Assembly (NCBI GenBank): GCA_019237205.1
Contig: JAFAHO010000332.1
Span: 1-32,176, forward strand
DNA: 32,176 nucleotides
Direction of reading: 5' to 3'
Source of the DNA: Hyphomicrobiales bacterium
GTDB lineage: Bacteria > Pseudomonadota > Alphaproteobacteria > Rhizobiales > Beijerinckiaceae
Every line of letters begins with the position of its first letter. Position 1 is the stretch's first letter. Below the pieces are notes generated by a model. That model was not told the DNA's origin. It made no database searches and was given only the letters and a program-made list of their open reading frames with translations. This document shows, in pieces, positions 8,657 through 15,654 of this stretch. The position numbers and the translations under genes were made by a program.

Positions 8657-8672
8657 TGTGACCTGGATCACG
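8657..8672. promoter_or_regulatory. Candidate CRP/FNR-family binding site
   Basis: TGTGACCTGGATCACG matches the half-site pattern TGTGA-N6-TCAC(A/G) of CRP-type regulators. It lies 111 bases before the next gene's start at 8784, a normal distance for an activator site. Short and unsupported by a visible promoter. Confidence 0.35.
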
Positions 8673-8783
8673 GCGTCCTGCAAGGAATTCTGCTAGTGCG
8701 ACGCGAGAAGTGGCGTGATATCCGGCTGTTCCGCGATGCACGCGCGCTTTCAACAACAAGGGGACATGACAGGGAAGTTCACA

Positions 8784-9203
8784 ATGGCTGGTCTCAAAAC
8801 TCGATCATTTTCGCGCGAAGGTCGGCTGGCGCGCATCGCCGCGCACGTCCGCCAGGAAGTCTATCGAGCGCCGGATTTCGAGTCGAAAGTCGACCTCATG
8901 ACTGCGCAGTATCCTATCGAGGAGAAGGAAGAGATTGCCGACCTTCTGCTCATCCTCACCGCGAAACCCAAGCAATTCCGGCTTCAGTTCTTTGGCGTTG
9001 CCGATGGCGGCGGATCAACCGTCCAGAATGAAACACACATTTGGGTCCCCGACGTCCCCACCGCAGTGCGTAGGGCGGCTGACGCTCCGTGGCCGGCGGG
9101 GGCAACCGGCTCGCGCATCGTTGACGATGACGGCCACACTGTCTTTGAGCGGCTGAAAGCGGATCTTTCCAGAGCTGGTTCCGGCCAAGTCGACCCTTCC
9201 TGA
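8784..9203 (+). CDS. Hypothetical protein, 139 aa
   Basis: I do not recognise this protein. The start at 8784 is chosen because AGGGAAG lies at a good distance before it; an in-frame ATG at 8766 is only a few bases after an AAGGGG run. Residues 1-60 look like an alpha-helical, charged region (FSREGRLARIAAHVRQEVYR, then DLMTAQYPIEEKEEIADLLL), and residues 60-139 have alternating hydrophobic patterns suggesting beta strands (QFRLQFFGVADGG, ETHIWVPDV, GSRIVDDDGHTVFERL). There is no signal peptide or membrane segment. It is soluble, stands alone, and may be controlled by the CRP-like site upstream. Confidence 0.6.
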   Translation: MAGLKTRSFSREGRLARIAAHVRQEVYRAPDFESKVDLMTAQYPIEEKEEIADLLLILTAKPKQFRLQFFGVADGGGSTVQNETHIWVPDVPTAVRRAADAPWPAGATGSRIVDDDGHTVFERLKADLSRAGSGQVDPS

Positions 9204-9206
9204 TCC

Positions 9207-9290
9207 GTCAGCGCTGTCCCCGGGCTCGACCCGAAGATTTGACCAAGCGATCCCTGGACCCGCGGGTCAAGCCCGCGGGTGACGGCAAGC
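9207..9290. repeat. REP-like palindromic repeat
   Basis: The core is a perfect hairpin, ACCCGCGGG-TCAAG-CCCGCGGGT, at 9258-9280, preceded by CCCCGGGCTCGACCCG. This is the form of the dispersed GC-rich palindromes common in Alphaproteobacteria. It lies between two converging genes, just past the cold-shock gene stop, and could help end transcription from either side. Confidence 0.6.
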
Positions 9291-9295
9291 GAAAA

Positions 9296-9628
9296 TCATA
9301 CGCGACCGGGTCCCACCAGACGCGAGGCTCTCCGCCCGGCCAAAAACCCAGCAAATGGCGCGGCGGCTGGCGCCCGGCCGGTTGCGCCCGCCCTGCCGCG
9401 CGCATCCTCGAAGCCGCCAGGCAGAACGCTCAGATTCTCGGCGTGAACCTCCCCCGTGCGATCGTCCGTAACAATCTCGAAATTGATTTTCTGCCCCTCT
9501 TTCAAGTCCATCATTCCAGCGCGCTCGACGGCGCTGATGTGGACGTAAACATCGAATCCACCGTCAATCGGCTTGAGGAAACCGTAGCCCTTCCGGGCGT
9601 TGAACCATTTTACGGTTCCAGTCTTCAT
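9296..9628 (-). CDS. Cold-shock domain protein with C-terminal extension
   Basis: A CspA-type nucleic-acid-binding protein starting MKTGTVKWFNARKGYGFLKP. The RNP1 motif (KGYGFLKP) and RNP2 motif (VYVHISAVE) of the five-stranded OB fold are intact, and the domain closes near ...GEVHAENLSVL at about residue 70. An excellent ribosome site, GGGAGGTGG, precedes the ATG at 9628. Usual Csp proteins are 65-70 residues, whereas this reads to 110. The extra roughly 40 residues are Gly/Ala/Arg-rich (GGFEDARGRAGATGRAP...) and the reading frame ends just short of a palindromic repeat. The tail may be real, as in RGG-like extensions, or the product of a lost stop codon. Confidence 0.9.
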   Translation of the reverse strand: MKTGTVKWFNARKGYGFLKPIDGGFDVYVHISAVERAGMMDLKEGQKINFEIVTDDRTGEVHAENLSVLPGGFEDARGRAGATGRAPAAAPFAGFLAGRRASRLVGPGRV

Positions 9629-9980
9629 CGCCACCTCCCGGTAACACGCGGACACCCCAGCGGGTCCGTTAGGACGAATCAATAGTCCTGCGAACCGCAC
9701 GCTAGTCTAGTTTCGAGACCCGGGCGAGAGGAAATATTAACCTCTCAGCTAAAAAATCGCCTGTAAACTTGAGATCACTAAGCGAACAAGCGTTTTGACA
9801 ATGTCAATTGCTTAAGAGTGCTGGTCCAATGGACACGGCGACTTTGAGACCCTTCGCGTTTGGCGCTTGCGCCCAAGCCCATCCGATTCATCTATGACGC
9901 AAAGTCGAGGGTTTAAAGCAACTTTAACGACTTGCGCGCAAGACTAGTCCAAATTCTTAACCTTTGCTTAGAGCGCTCGC
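9629..9980. other. AT-richer divergent promoter region
   Basis: About 350 bases between the cold-shock gene (minus) and a membrane protein gene (plus), clearly AT-richer than its surroundings. It holds two small palindromes: TTGACA-A-TGTCAA at 9795-9807 and TTAAAG-CAA-CTTTAA at 9913-9927. These are candidate operators. TTGACA at 9795-9800 could be a -35 box, but no convincing -10 box follows at 16-18 bases. Confidence 0.4.
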
Positions 9981-10724
9981 ATGGATGATTCCCTGGACGA
10001 AACCGCTCGGTGGGCTAGCGCCGCAGCCGCCGCCTCGCCAGACGAGGATGAACTGGACACTGGTGCGCAGGCGGCTGACCCCTTCCTCGGCCCCATAGGT
10101 TCGGAGCCGATCGAAGCTCTCTCAACGCGAAGCGCGCCCGCTTTTGCCGCGGGTCTTTTACGCTATTGTCCGCACGCCACCCTGGCGGCCTGGCTCCTTG
10201 GCGTCGCATGGCTCATGGGATCATCTTTTGCGGATCCCCCGCGGACCGTCGCTCAGCAGGAGGGCGCGCAGAGCGCCGAGACAGGTCACACGGCCCAAAA
10301 AGCGGACGTCGAGGCCATGCGGGCCACGCAAAGCCCGAGCATGAAGGACGTCACTGACCTTGGAATCGCCAAGCCACGCCTTGGCGCAGCGAAGACCGAA
10401 GCTAGCGCCGCGATCGCCGAGGCGCCGAGCAAGGCCGAGCGCCCGCGATCCAAATCCGCGGAGAAGCTTTCCAAAGCAAGCGATCGGTTGGATCGAATTG
10501 GACTCGAGATTGCGGCGCTCCTCGCTGCCGCTCCATCCGTCGGCCGGTCTGGAGCCGTCGCCGCGCCGGTCACCCAAAGACGGCCGCAAGACGCCCGCCA
10601 CGACGCCTTCGATCCGTTGCAGAACCCCTCCGCCCCCGGCGTACCGCGCCCGCTTGGAACGATTGCGCGCTCGGCGAGCGCGGCCAACTCGGCCGAAAAC
10701 GAATACGGACAAAGAGCAAACTAA
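9981..10724 (+). CDS. Single-pass membrane protein of unknown function
   Basis: A 247-residue protein I do not recognise. Residues 1-60 are acidic and Ala/Ser-rich. One membrane helix lies at about 64-83 (PHATLAAWLLGVAWLMGSSF). The rest is a long Ala/Lys/Arg/Ser-rich segment, partly able to form a coiled coil (KAERPRSKSAEKLSKASDRL, then DRIGLEIAALLAA), ending in a Pro-rich, probably disordered tail. The architecture, with a short cytoplasmic head, one helix and a long extracytoplasmic stalk, recalls cell-envelope anchor proteins such as those with SPOR domains, but I see no such domain. It probably has its own promoter in the AT-rich region upstream. Confidence 0.6.
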   Translation: MDDSLDETARWASAAAAASPDEDELDTGAQAADPFLGPIGSEPIEALSTRSAPAFAAGLLRYCPHATLAAWLLGVAWLMGSSFADPPRTVAQQEGAQSAETGHTAQKADVEAMRATQSPSMKDVTDLGIAKPRLGAAKTEASAAIAEAPSKAERPRSKSAEKLSKASDRLDRIGLEIAALLAAAPSVGRSGAVAAPVTQRRPQDARHDAFDPLQNPSAPGVPRPLGTIARSASAANSAENEYGQRAN

Positions 10725-10829
10725 TTAAATTAGTCGCGAGCGGGGGCCGAGGGCGAGCGACCGGCAAACCGCAGGGCGCTCAACGGTCATGATCGGAGGG
10801 CGCTCAGCGCGCTGCCTCCGCCCATCGCG

Positions 10830-11486
10830 TCAAAGGGAAGGGTAGCGCCAACCTCGTTGAAGGGCCGAGCCGACCAGGAGGGGGGCGTCTCTCTGTCGCG
10901 CGTTGCCCGTGACCGGATGGAGCTGGACAACGGATGCGCCTTTGCGAAAGAAGTTGATTGAGAACAAGGCGGCGAACGATTTCGCTCGGCCGGCGGCAGG
11001 TCGCTGAACCTCCCCGACGCACCGCGCGCAGCCGGCGGGAGGCAACATCGATCTTGCCTGTCGGCGCGGCGTCGGCGGCCTGGAGGATCCGGTCAACGTC
11101 GAAATCGATGGGCGCGCCGATTCGCTCGCGGAAGTCCCTACTTTGCTGGAATTGTTTTTGTCGAAGGTTGAGTTCAGGTATAAAAAGCCAGAATCCGGTG
11201 GGCCGTCGATAGTATTACTTCTAGTCGTCGCTGGGATATTCGCGTAATACTCGCCGGTCTGGTCGTTCCTGGACGGGATATTACGGGCGTCGGCGCCATT
11301 GTCATCCGCGCCTTTGTTGGAATCGACAACCAAAATTGCAAGCGGCGCGCCGACAAGCTCCCACCCGCCGTAGACGAAGATTTCCGTTCTCTCCTGGCTT
11401 CCGTCTTCGACTTCCGCCAGGGCGATTTGGGAGCCCGTCAATAGCCCGGCAAACGCGACGGCCGCGCCGAAATGCTTGCGTGACAT
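10830..11486 (-). CDS. Exported hypothetical protein, C-terminal half doubtful
   Basis: The N-terminus is a clear signal peptide (MSRKHFGAAVAFAGLLTG, cleavage probably after ALA near residue 28). The mature part to about residue 120 is protein-like: TEIFVYGGWELVGAPLAIL and NDQTGEYYANIPATTRSN. After the segment NNSSKVGTSASESARP the composition turns to Pro/Arg/Ala-rich sequence typical of a wrong frame, while another minus-strand frame in the same place reads RERIGAPIDFDVDRILQAAD, which looks more natural. This suggests a frameshift around 11130-11150. Function unknown; the 218 residues given are an upper bound if the frame is broken. Confidence 0.45.
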   Translation of the reverse strand: MSRKHFGAAVAFAGLLTGSQIALAEVEDGSQERTEIFVYGGWELVGAPLAILVVDSNKGADDNGADARNIPSRNDQTGEYYANIPATTRSNTIDGPPDSGFLYLNSTFDKNNSSKVGTSASESARPSISTLTGSSRPPTPRRQARSMLPPAGCARCVGEVQRPAAGRAKSFAALFSINFFRKGASVVQLHPVTGNARQRDAPLLVGSALQRGWRYPSL

Positions 11487-11829
11487 CTCAAAGTCCCCGA
11501 TTCGCGCCACGCTTGTCCCGGCTCAAGCCGCGCTCGAAGACCACCATGAGCAGACGCTGATCGCAGGGCGCCGCCAAGCCACGCCCCGCACGATCGCCGG
11601 TGATTTCGGCGACAGTCTGCCTCGGCGACGCGATTTGATCAAGTGATTTGAGAAGAAATACGGCGGATGGGCGCTTGAAGCGCTGCGGCAATTCGACGAA
11701 GCTCGACGGGTTCGGAAGCGGACGAACGATTGGGTTATCCGGTTCCGGCTCAGCTCCGGGCCGGCGATCTTGTTTGCGAAGGAAGTCCATTTGCCCCTGA
11801 CCAAAGAGCAACATCTCGACGCCACCCAT
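11487..11829. other. Intergenic region upstream of the patatin gene
   Basis: About 340 bases between the divergent exported protein and the patatin gene. The promoter for the putative defence operon should lie here. A somewhat AT-rich patch is at 11636-11672 (TTGATC ... AAGAAATACGG), but no proper -10 box is visible. Short open frames on both strands have no recognisable features. Confidence 0.35.
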
Positions 11830-12942
11830 ATGCCGAAACGGATTCTCGCGCTGGACGGCGGCGGCATCCGCGGCGTCTTGACCCTGGAATATCTCGACGC
11901 CATCGAGGCCATGCTGCGCAACCGAACGAAGAACGATCAATTGTTGCTTTGCGACTATTTCGATCTGATCGGCGGCACCTCCACCGGATCGATCATCGCC
12001 GCCGGTCTCGCCTTCGGGCTGCCGGTTGCGGGCCTGAAGGCGCTTTACCGGAACATCGGAGCCGGCGTCTTCCAGACGAGCCTATCCAGCAGGCTCAAGC
12101 TTGGCGGCCTTCTCGCGCCAAAGTTTCCCGCCGCGCCGCTCCAGGATGATCTCGATCGCGTGCTCGGCGCCGATACGACGCTCGACAGCGACAAGATCAA
12201 GACCGGCCTCATGATCATGACGAAGCGACTCGACACCGGCAGTCCGTGGCCGCTGCACAATTGCGATCGCGCCCGCTACGCCAAAGAGGACGGCGCCTTG
12301 CGCCTGACCCAGATCGTGCGCGCCAGCACCGCGGCGCCGACCTATTTCGAGCCGGAGCGGATCGCAATTTCGTCGCGCGACGGGGCGGTGGTCGACGCCG
12401 CCTTCGTCGACGGGGGCGTCAGTCCGTTCAACGATCCGGCGCTGCAACTCCTCATGCTGGCGGCGCTCCAAGGCCACGGCTTCCGCTGGCGGACGGGCAA
12501 GGACCAGGTGCTGCTGATCTCGGTCGGCACCGGGACCATCACGGAGAACCAGCCGGCTGCGGCGCTTCTCGCGATGCCCGCGGCCGAGCAGGGCTTGAGG
12601 GCGCTGAAATCGCTGATGGACGATTGCGTGCGGGTCAATCACGGCGTGCTCCAGTGGGTGACGAACTGCCTCACGCCCTCGATCATCGACCGGGCTGTGG
12701 GAGACATGAAGCTGGACAGTCAAGCCGGACCGCAGCTTGCGACCTACGCCCGCTACAACGTCCTCTTCGACAAAGACTGGCTGAGTTCAGAACTGAAGAT
12801 CGAGCTGACGCCGGAAAAGATTGCCGAGATCGCCGCAATCGACAATCCGGGCAACATGGACGAGCTTTCGAGGCTGGGCGCCGCCGCAGCCGCGCGGCAG
12901 GTGAAGGAAGAGCATCTGCCGGCAGCATTCGACCTCGTCTAA
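11830..12942 (+). CDS. Patatin-like phospholipase
   Basis: A 370-residue patatin-family lipase. The catalytic elements are intact: the oxyanion loop DGGGIRG (residues 9-15), the nucleophile elbow GTSTG (S51) in DLIGGTSTGSII, and the dyad aspartate in FVDGGVSPFNDP (D194). I begin at MPKRILALDGGG, the usual start of bacterial cytosolic patatins; a TTG 60 bases upstream would add 20 unfamiliar residues. There is no signal peptide, so it acts inside the cell, where active patatins hydrolyse membrane phospholipids. It is the first of six same-strand genes with gaps under 70 bases, together with SLOG, DRHyd and TIR proteins. In such company patatins serve as membrane-attacking effectors; that role here is inference. 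Confidence 0.92.
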   Translation: MPKRILALDGGGIRGVLTLEYLDAIEAMLRNRTKNDQLLLCDYFDLIGGTSTGSIIAAGLAFGLPVAGLKALYRNIGAGVFQTSLSSRLKLGGLLAPKFPAAPLQDDLDRVLGADTTLDSDKIKTGLMIMTKRLDTGSPWPLHNCDRARYAKEDGALRLTQIVRASTAAPTYFEPERIAISSRDGAVVDAAFVDGGVSPFNDPALQLLMLAALQGHGFRWRTGKDQVLLISVGTGTITENQPAAALLAMPAAEQGLRALKSLMDDCVRVNHGVLQWVTNCLTPSIIDRAVGDMKLDSQAGPQLATYARYNVLFDKDWLSSELKIELTPEKIAEIAAIDNPGNMDELSRLGAAAAARQVKEEHLPAAFDLV

Positions 12943-12988
12943 GGCGAAAAGCGGCACGAGGCCTCACTCACGGGGAGCGGCTGGGCGC

Positions 12989-13570
12989 ATGGGAGAGCCG
13001 AACGACTGGACGCCGCGCAAGGTCGTGCTCTTCAGCGGCCACATGATCGACGCGCTGGGCCGCGAAAAGCCGCGCTTTCCACCGGACAAGGAACCCGTCG
13101 CCGCAAGCGCGATCAGGGCGGCGCTGGCCGAGCTCGACGTCGGTGCGCGCGATCTCTGCCTCTGCGGCGGCGCCTGCGGCGGCGATCTTCTGTTCGCCGA
13201 GGCCGCGCTCGCGTGCGGCGCGCGACTCGAGCTCTATATCCCGTTCGAAGAGGCGAGGTTTCTCGAAAAGTCGGTCGATTTCGCCGGCGGCGACTGGCGC
13301 GCCCGCTTCCTCGCCGCCATAGAGCGCGGCGTCCTTCATGTCGCGCCGAGCGAGCTTGGCCCGACGCCCGAAGGCGAGGACCCGTACGAACGCAACAACC
13401 GCTGGATGCTCGACGCCACGCTCCGGTTCGGACCCGAGAAGGTCGATTTCATCTGCCTTTGGAACGGCGAAGGCGGCGACGGACCGGGCGGCACGCGCCA
13501 CATGATGGAGGAAGTCCAAAGTCGGGGCGGGCGGGCGCTGTGGCTCGACACGACGAAGTTGTGGGGCTGA
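12989..13570 (+). CDS. SLOG-like Rossmann-fold nucleotide-binding protein
   Basis: A 193-residue soluble protein with the pattern of a SLOG/LOG-type Rossmann domain: strand plus glycine turn VVLFSGHMI near the N-terminus, then LCLCGGACGGDLLFAEAALACGA (given here as CGGACGGD, residues 59-66, and FAEAALACGA), with the glycine-rich loop followed by a helix bearing E71. Then comes a strand RLELYIPF and, near the C-terminus, KVDFICLWNGEGGDGPGGT. SLOG domains bind or process nucleotide-like ligands such as NAD or ADP-ribose derivatives and occur as sensors in conflict systems. It sits 46 bases after the patatin gene and 28 before the DRHyd gene. I am confident of the fold, not of the ligand. Confidence 0.75.
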   Translation: MGEPNDWTPRKVVLFSGHMIDALGREKPRFPPDKEPVAASAIRAALAELDVGARDLCLCGGACGGDLLFAEAALACGARLELYIPFEEARFLEKSVDFAGGDWRARFLAAIERGVLHVAPSELGPTPEGEDPYERNNRWMLDATLRFGPEKVDFICLWNGEGGDGPGGTRHMMEEVQSRGGRALWLDTTKLWG

Positions 13571-13598
13571 CGGGGAAGATTTTACGAAGGAGATTGCG

Positions 13599-14960
13599 GT
13601 GCCAAAGGGGTTTTGCTTCATGATCATGCCCTATGGCAAGAAACCAACGCAAGCCGATCCGGGACCGGACATCCCAGCGGAGATCGATTTCAACGCACTG
13701 TGGGATCAGGCCTATGTGCCGGTCATCGAGTCACTCGGCTACGAGCCGGTCCGCGCGGATCAGGACGCCGGCGCGCTCATCATCAAGCAGATGATGGAGC
13801 GCCTGTACTTTGCCGATCTGGTGCTCGCCGAAATGACGATCCCAAACGGCAACGTCTACTACGAAGTCGGCATCCGACACGCGTCGCAGGAATTCGGATG
13901 CGTACTGCTCGCGGCGAAATGGTCGAAACAGCTATTCGACGTCGAGCAAATGCGGATGGTGCGTTATCCGCTTTCCGAGGGCGCGATAACCGAAGCGACC
14001 GCCAACGCGATTAAGGACGCAATCACGGATTCGATCCAGAACCTGGCGAGAGGCGTGTCGCCAATGCACCTGTCGATCCAGGGATATCCCGGAAAGGTAG
14101 ATCCATCGGCGGCTTCGGTCATGAAAGACGCTATGGCCGACCTCGCGGCATTCCAAGGCAAAATTCGCGCGGTGCGCGCCCTCCCGTATAACAAACGTAT
14201 GCCGCGCGCCAAGGAACTCGTCGAGGCGTACTGGAAACCCCCAGCCACGCAGCTGACGGCTCTGACGCTTCTGCGTATGCTTCGTGATTCTGTGAGCAAT
14301 AAAGCCGATTGGACTTGGCTCACGGATTTCATTGGCAAGTTGCCGCCGGACGTCGCAGGTCAAGAAGAGGTTCGGGAGATCGGTGCCTTCGCACTCGCGA
14401 AGTCGGGCAATCCACTGGAGGCGATCGAGCAGCTTGAGGCGCTCATCGAACTGTCGGGGCCAACGCCGGAGCGCCTCGGTCTGCTCGGCGGCCGTTACAA
14501 GCGGCTGTTTACGGACGCCAAAGATGCGAACGATAAATCGCAGGGGCAGCATTTGAGAAACGCAATCGACAACTATGAAAGGGGCATGGAGCTGGATCTC
14601 AACCAGTATTACTGCTCCTGCAATCTGCCTCGGCTCTATAGGGAGCGGAACTACAAGGGCGACGAAGAGAAAGCGAAATCGGTCGCCAATATTGTGCTTG
14701 CTTCCTGCGAAAGAGCCAGGAAGCGCAACGTGGCCGACGAGTGGCTTCGACCTACGCTTCTGGGCGCCGCGTTCGACGACGCCAATTGCGACAAGGCGGA
14801 AGACCTCGCAAGGGAGGTCGCCGTCGACGGCGCCGCGCAGTGGAAAATTGAAAGCACGCTCGACGATCTGAAGCTGAGCGTAGCGCAGGTTAAGGACAAG
14901 GCACGACGGGAACGACTGGCCGCCGTACTCGATGGTCTGAAGCGTGTAAGCGGCGGATAA
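13599..14960 (+). CDS. DRHyd plus TPR/TRAFs-binding protein, copy 1 (catalytic Glu present)
   Basis: A 453-residue two-part protein from a GTG start with a strong AAGGAG ribosome site. Residues 1-150 form a nucleoside deoxyribosyltransferase-like (DRHyd) domain: FCFMIMPYGKK, DFNALWDQAYVPVIESLGY, the ADLVLAEMT strand and NGNVYYEVGIRHA. In the transferase family the Glu after such an N-V-x-Y stretch is the nucleophile, here E89. Residues 200-453 are alpha-helical repeats matching the MAP3K TRAFs-binding (DUF4071) type: AIEQLEALIELSG, LGLLGGRYKRL, AIDNYERGMELDLNQYYC and RPTLLGAAFDD. It would cleave a nucleoside, nucleotide or NAD-like ligand under control of the repeats. It is closely related along its whole length to the protein at 17914. 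Confidence 0.85.
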   Translation: MPKGFCFMIMPYGKKPTQADPGPDIPAEIDFNALWDQAYVPVIESLGYEPVRADQDAGALIIKQMMERLYFADLVLAEMTIPNGNVYYEVGIRHASQEFGCVLLAAKWSKQLFDVEQMRMVRYPLSEGAITEATANAIKDAITDSIQNLARGVSPMHLSIQGYPGKVDPSAASVMKDAMADLAAFQGKIRAVRALPYNKRMPRAKELVEAYWKPPATQLTALTLLRMLRDSVSNKADWTWLTDFIGKLPPDVAGQEEVREIGAFALAKSGNPLEAIEQLEALIELSGPTPERLGLLGGRYKRLFTDAKDANDKSQGQHLRNAIDNYERGMELDLNQYYCSCNLPRLYRERNYKGDEEKAKSVANIVLASCERARKRNVADEWLRPTLLGAAFDDANCDKAEDLAREVAVDGAAQWKIESTLDDLKLSVAQVKDKARRERLAAVLDGLKRVSGG

Positions 14961-15027
14961 GCCTTCGTCCGTTGGGATACCCGTTAGACACTGGACACCG
15001 CCCAATTGCAATGCAAAAATAAACGCT

Positions 15028-15654
15028 ATGAACGCTTGCTTTATCAGCTACAGACACCCAGAAAGACTTGGAAGTCTGGCCGAGCAGTTGATTCAAAATA
15101 CTGTTATGTCAATCAAAGATCATCTTGAATTATACACACGTAAGCATCAGGTATACTTTGATAAAGACAGGCTGGTACCTGGTTATCAATACAACGACCG
15201 ACTCGCTAGAGCCATTTGCGAAAGCGCTTGCATGGTAATTATATACTCTCCTGCATATCTTGAATCGGACTATTGCATAAAGGAAATTCGGACGATGCTT
15301 GCAATCGAGAAGAAGCGGCGACGAATCCTCGGTGCCGCACTGCAAGGCTGTCGACTCTTTATTCCTATTGTAATTCGTGGGCGATTTACCGATCTTCCCG
15401 CCGAGATCACCGAGAATTGTCAATATCTTGATTGCAATAAGCAATCGACACTCGTCAATTTTAATATCGGCGATGATCCGGTCCTCAAAGGGCGCCTTTT
15501 TGATATCGTTGAATATATAAAGGACTTGTGCGACAAAATGGAATCCCTAAAGAACGAACTATTTAGGGACTGTGATAAATTTGTTTTTCGCCGCACCGTC
15601 TCTGGATCTATAAGCCCGATGCCTTCCAAAATACTGCCGTTCCCGGGCCGGTAG
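15028..15654 (+). CDS. TIR-domain protein
   Basis: A 208-residue protein whose first roughly 150 residues are a TIR domain: box 1 is CFISYRH (residues 4-10), the BB-loop region is VYFDKDRLVPGYQYNDRLA, and the alpha-C region is SPAYLESDYCIKEI, whose Glu (E86) occupies the catalytic position of NAD-cleaving TIRs. The tail of about 50 residues has no known motif and ends Pro-rich. Base composition is strikingly AT-richer than the genes on both sides, with codons such as ATA, TTA and AGA that neighbours avoid. The stop TAG shares its last base with the GTG of the next gene, so TIR and NTPase are tightly coupled and likely form one sensor-effector unit. The substrate (NAD+) is an inference from the family. 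Confidence 0.88.
   Translation: MNACFISYRHPERLGSLAEQLIQNTVMSIKDHLELYTRKHQVYFDKDRLVPGYQYNDRLARAICESACMVIIYSPAYLESDYCIKEIRTMLAIEKKRRRILGAALQGCRLFIPIVIRGRFTDLPAEITENCQYLDCNKQSTLVNFNIGDDPVLKGRLFDIVEYIKDLCDKMESLKNELFRDCDKFVFRRTVSGSISPMPSKILPFPGR

Noticed and set aside
11488-11940. Minus-strand frame overlapping the start of the patatin gene
   Set aside because: Part of it is antisense to the conserved patatin DGGGIRG region, and the rest shows no motif. It could be a remnant but I cannot support it.
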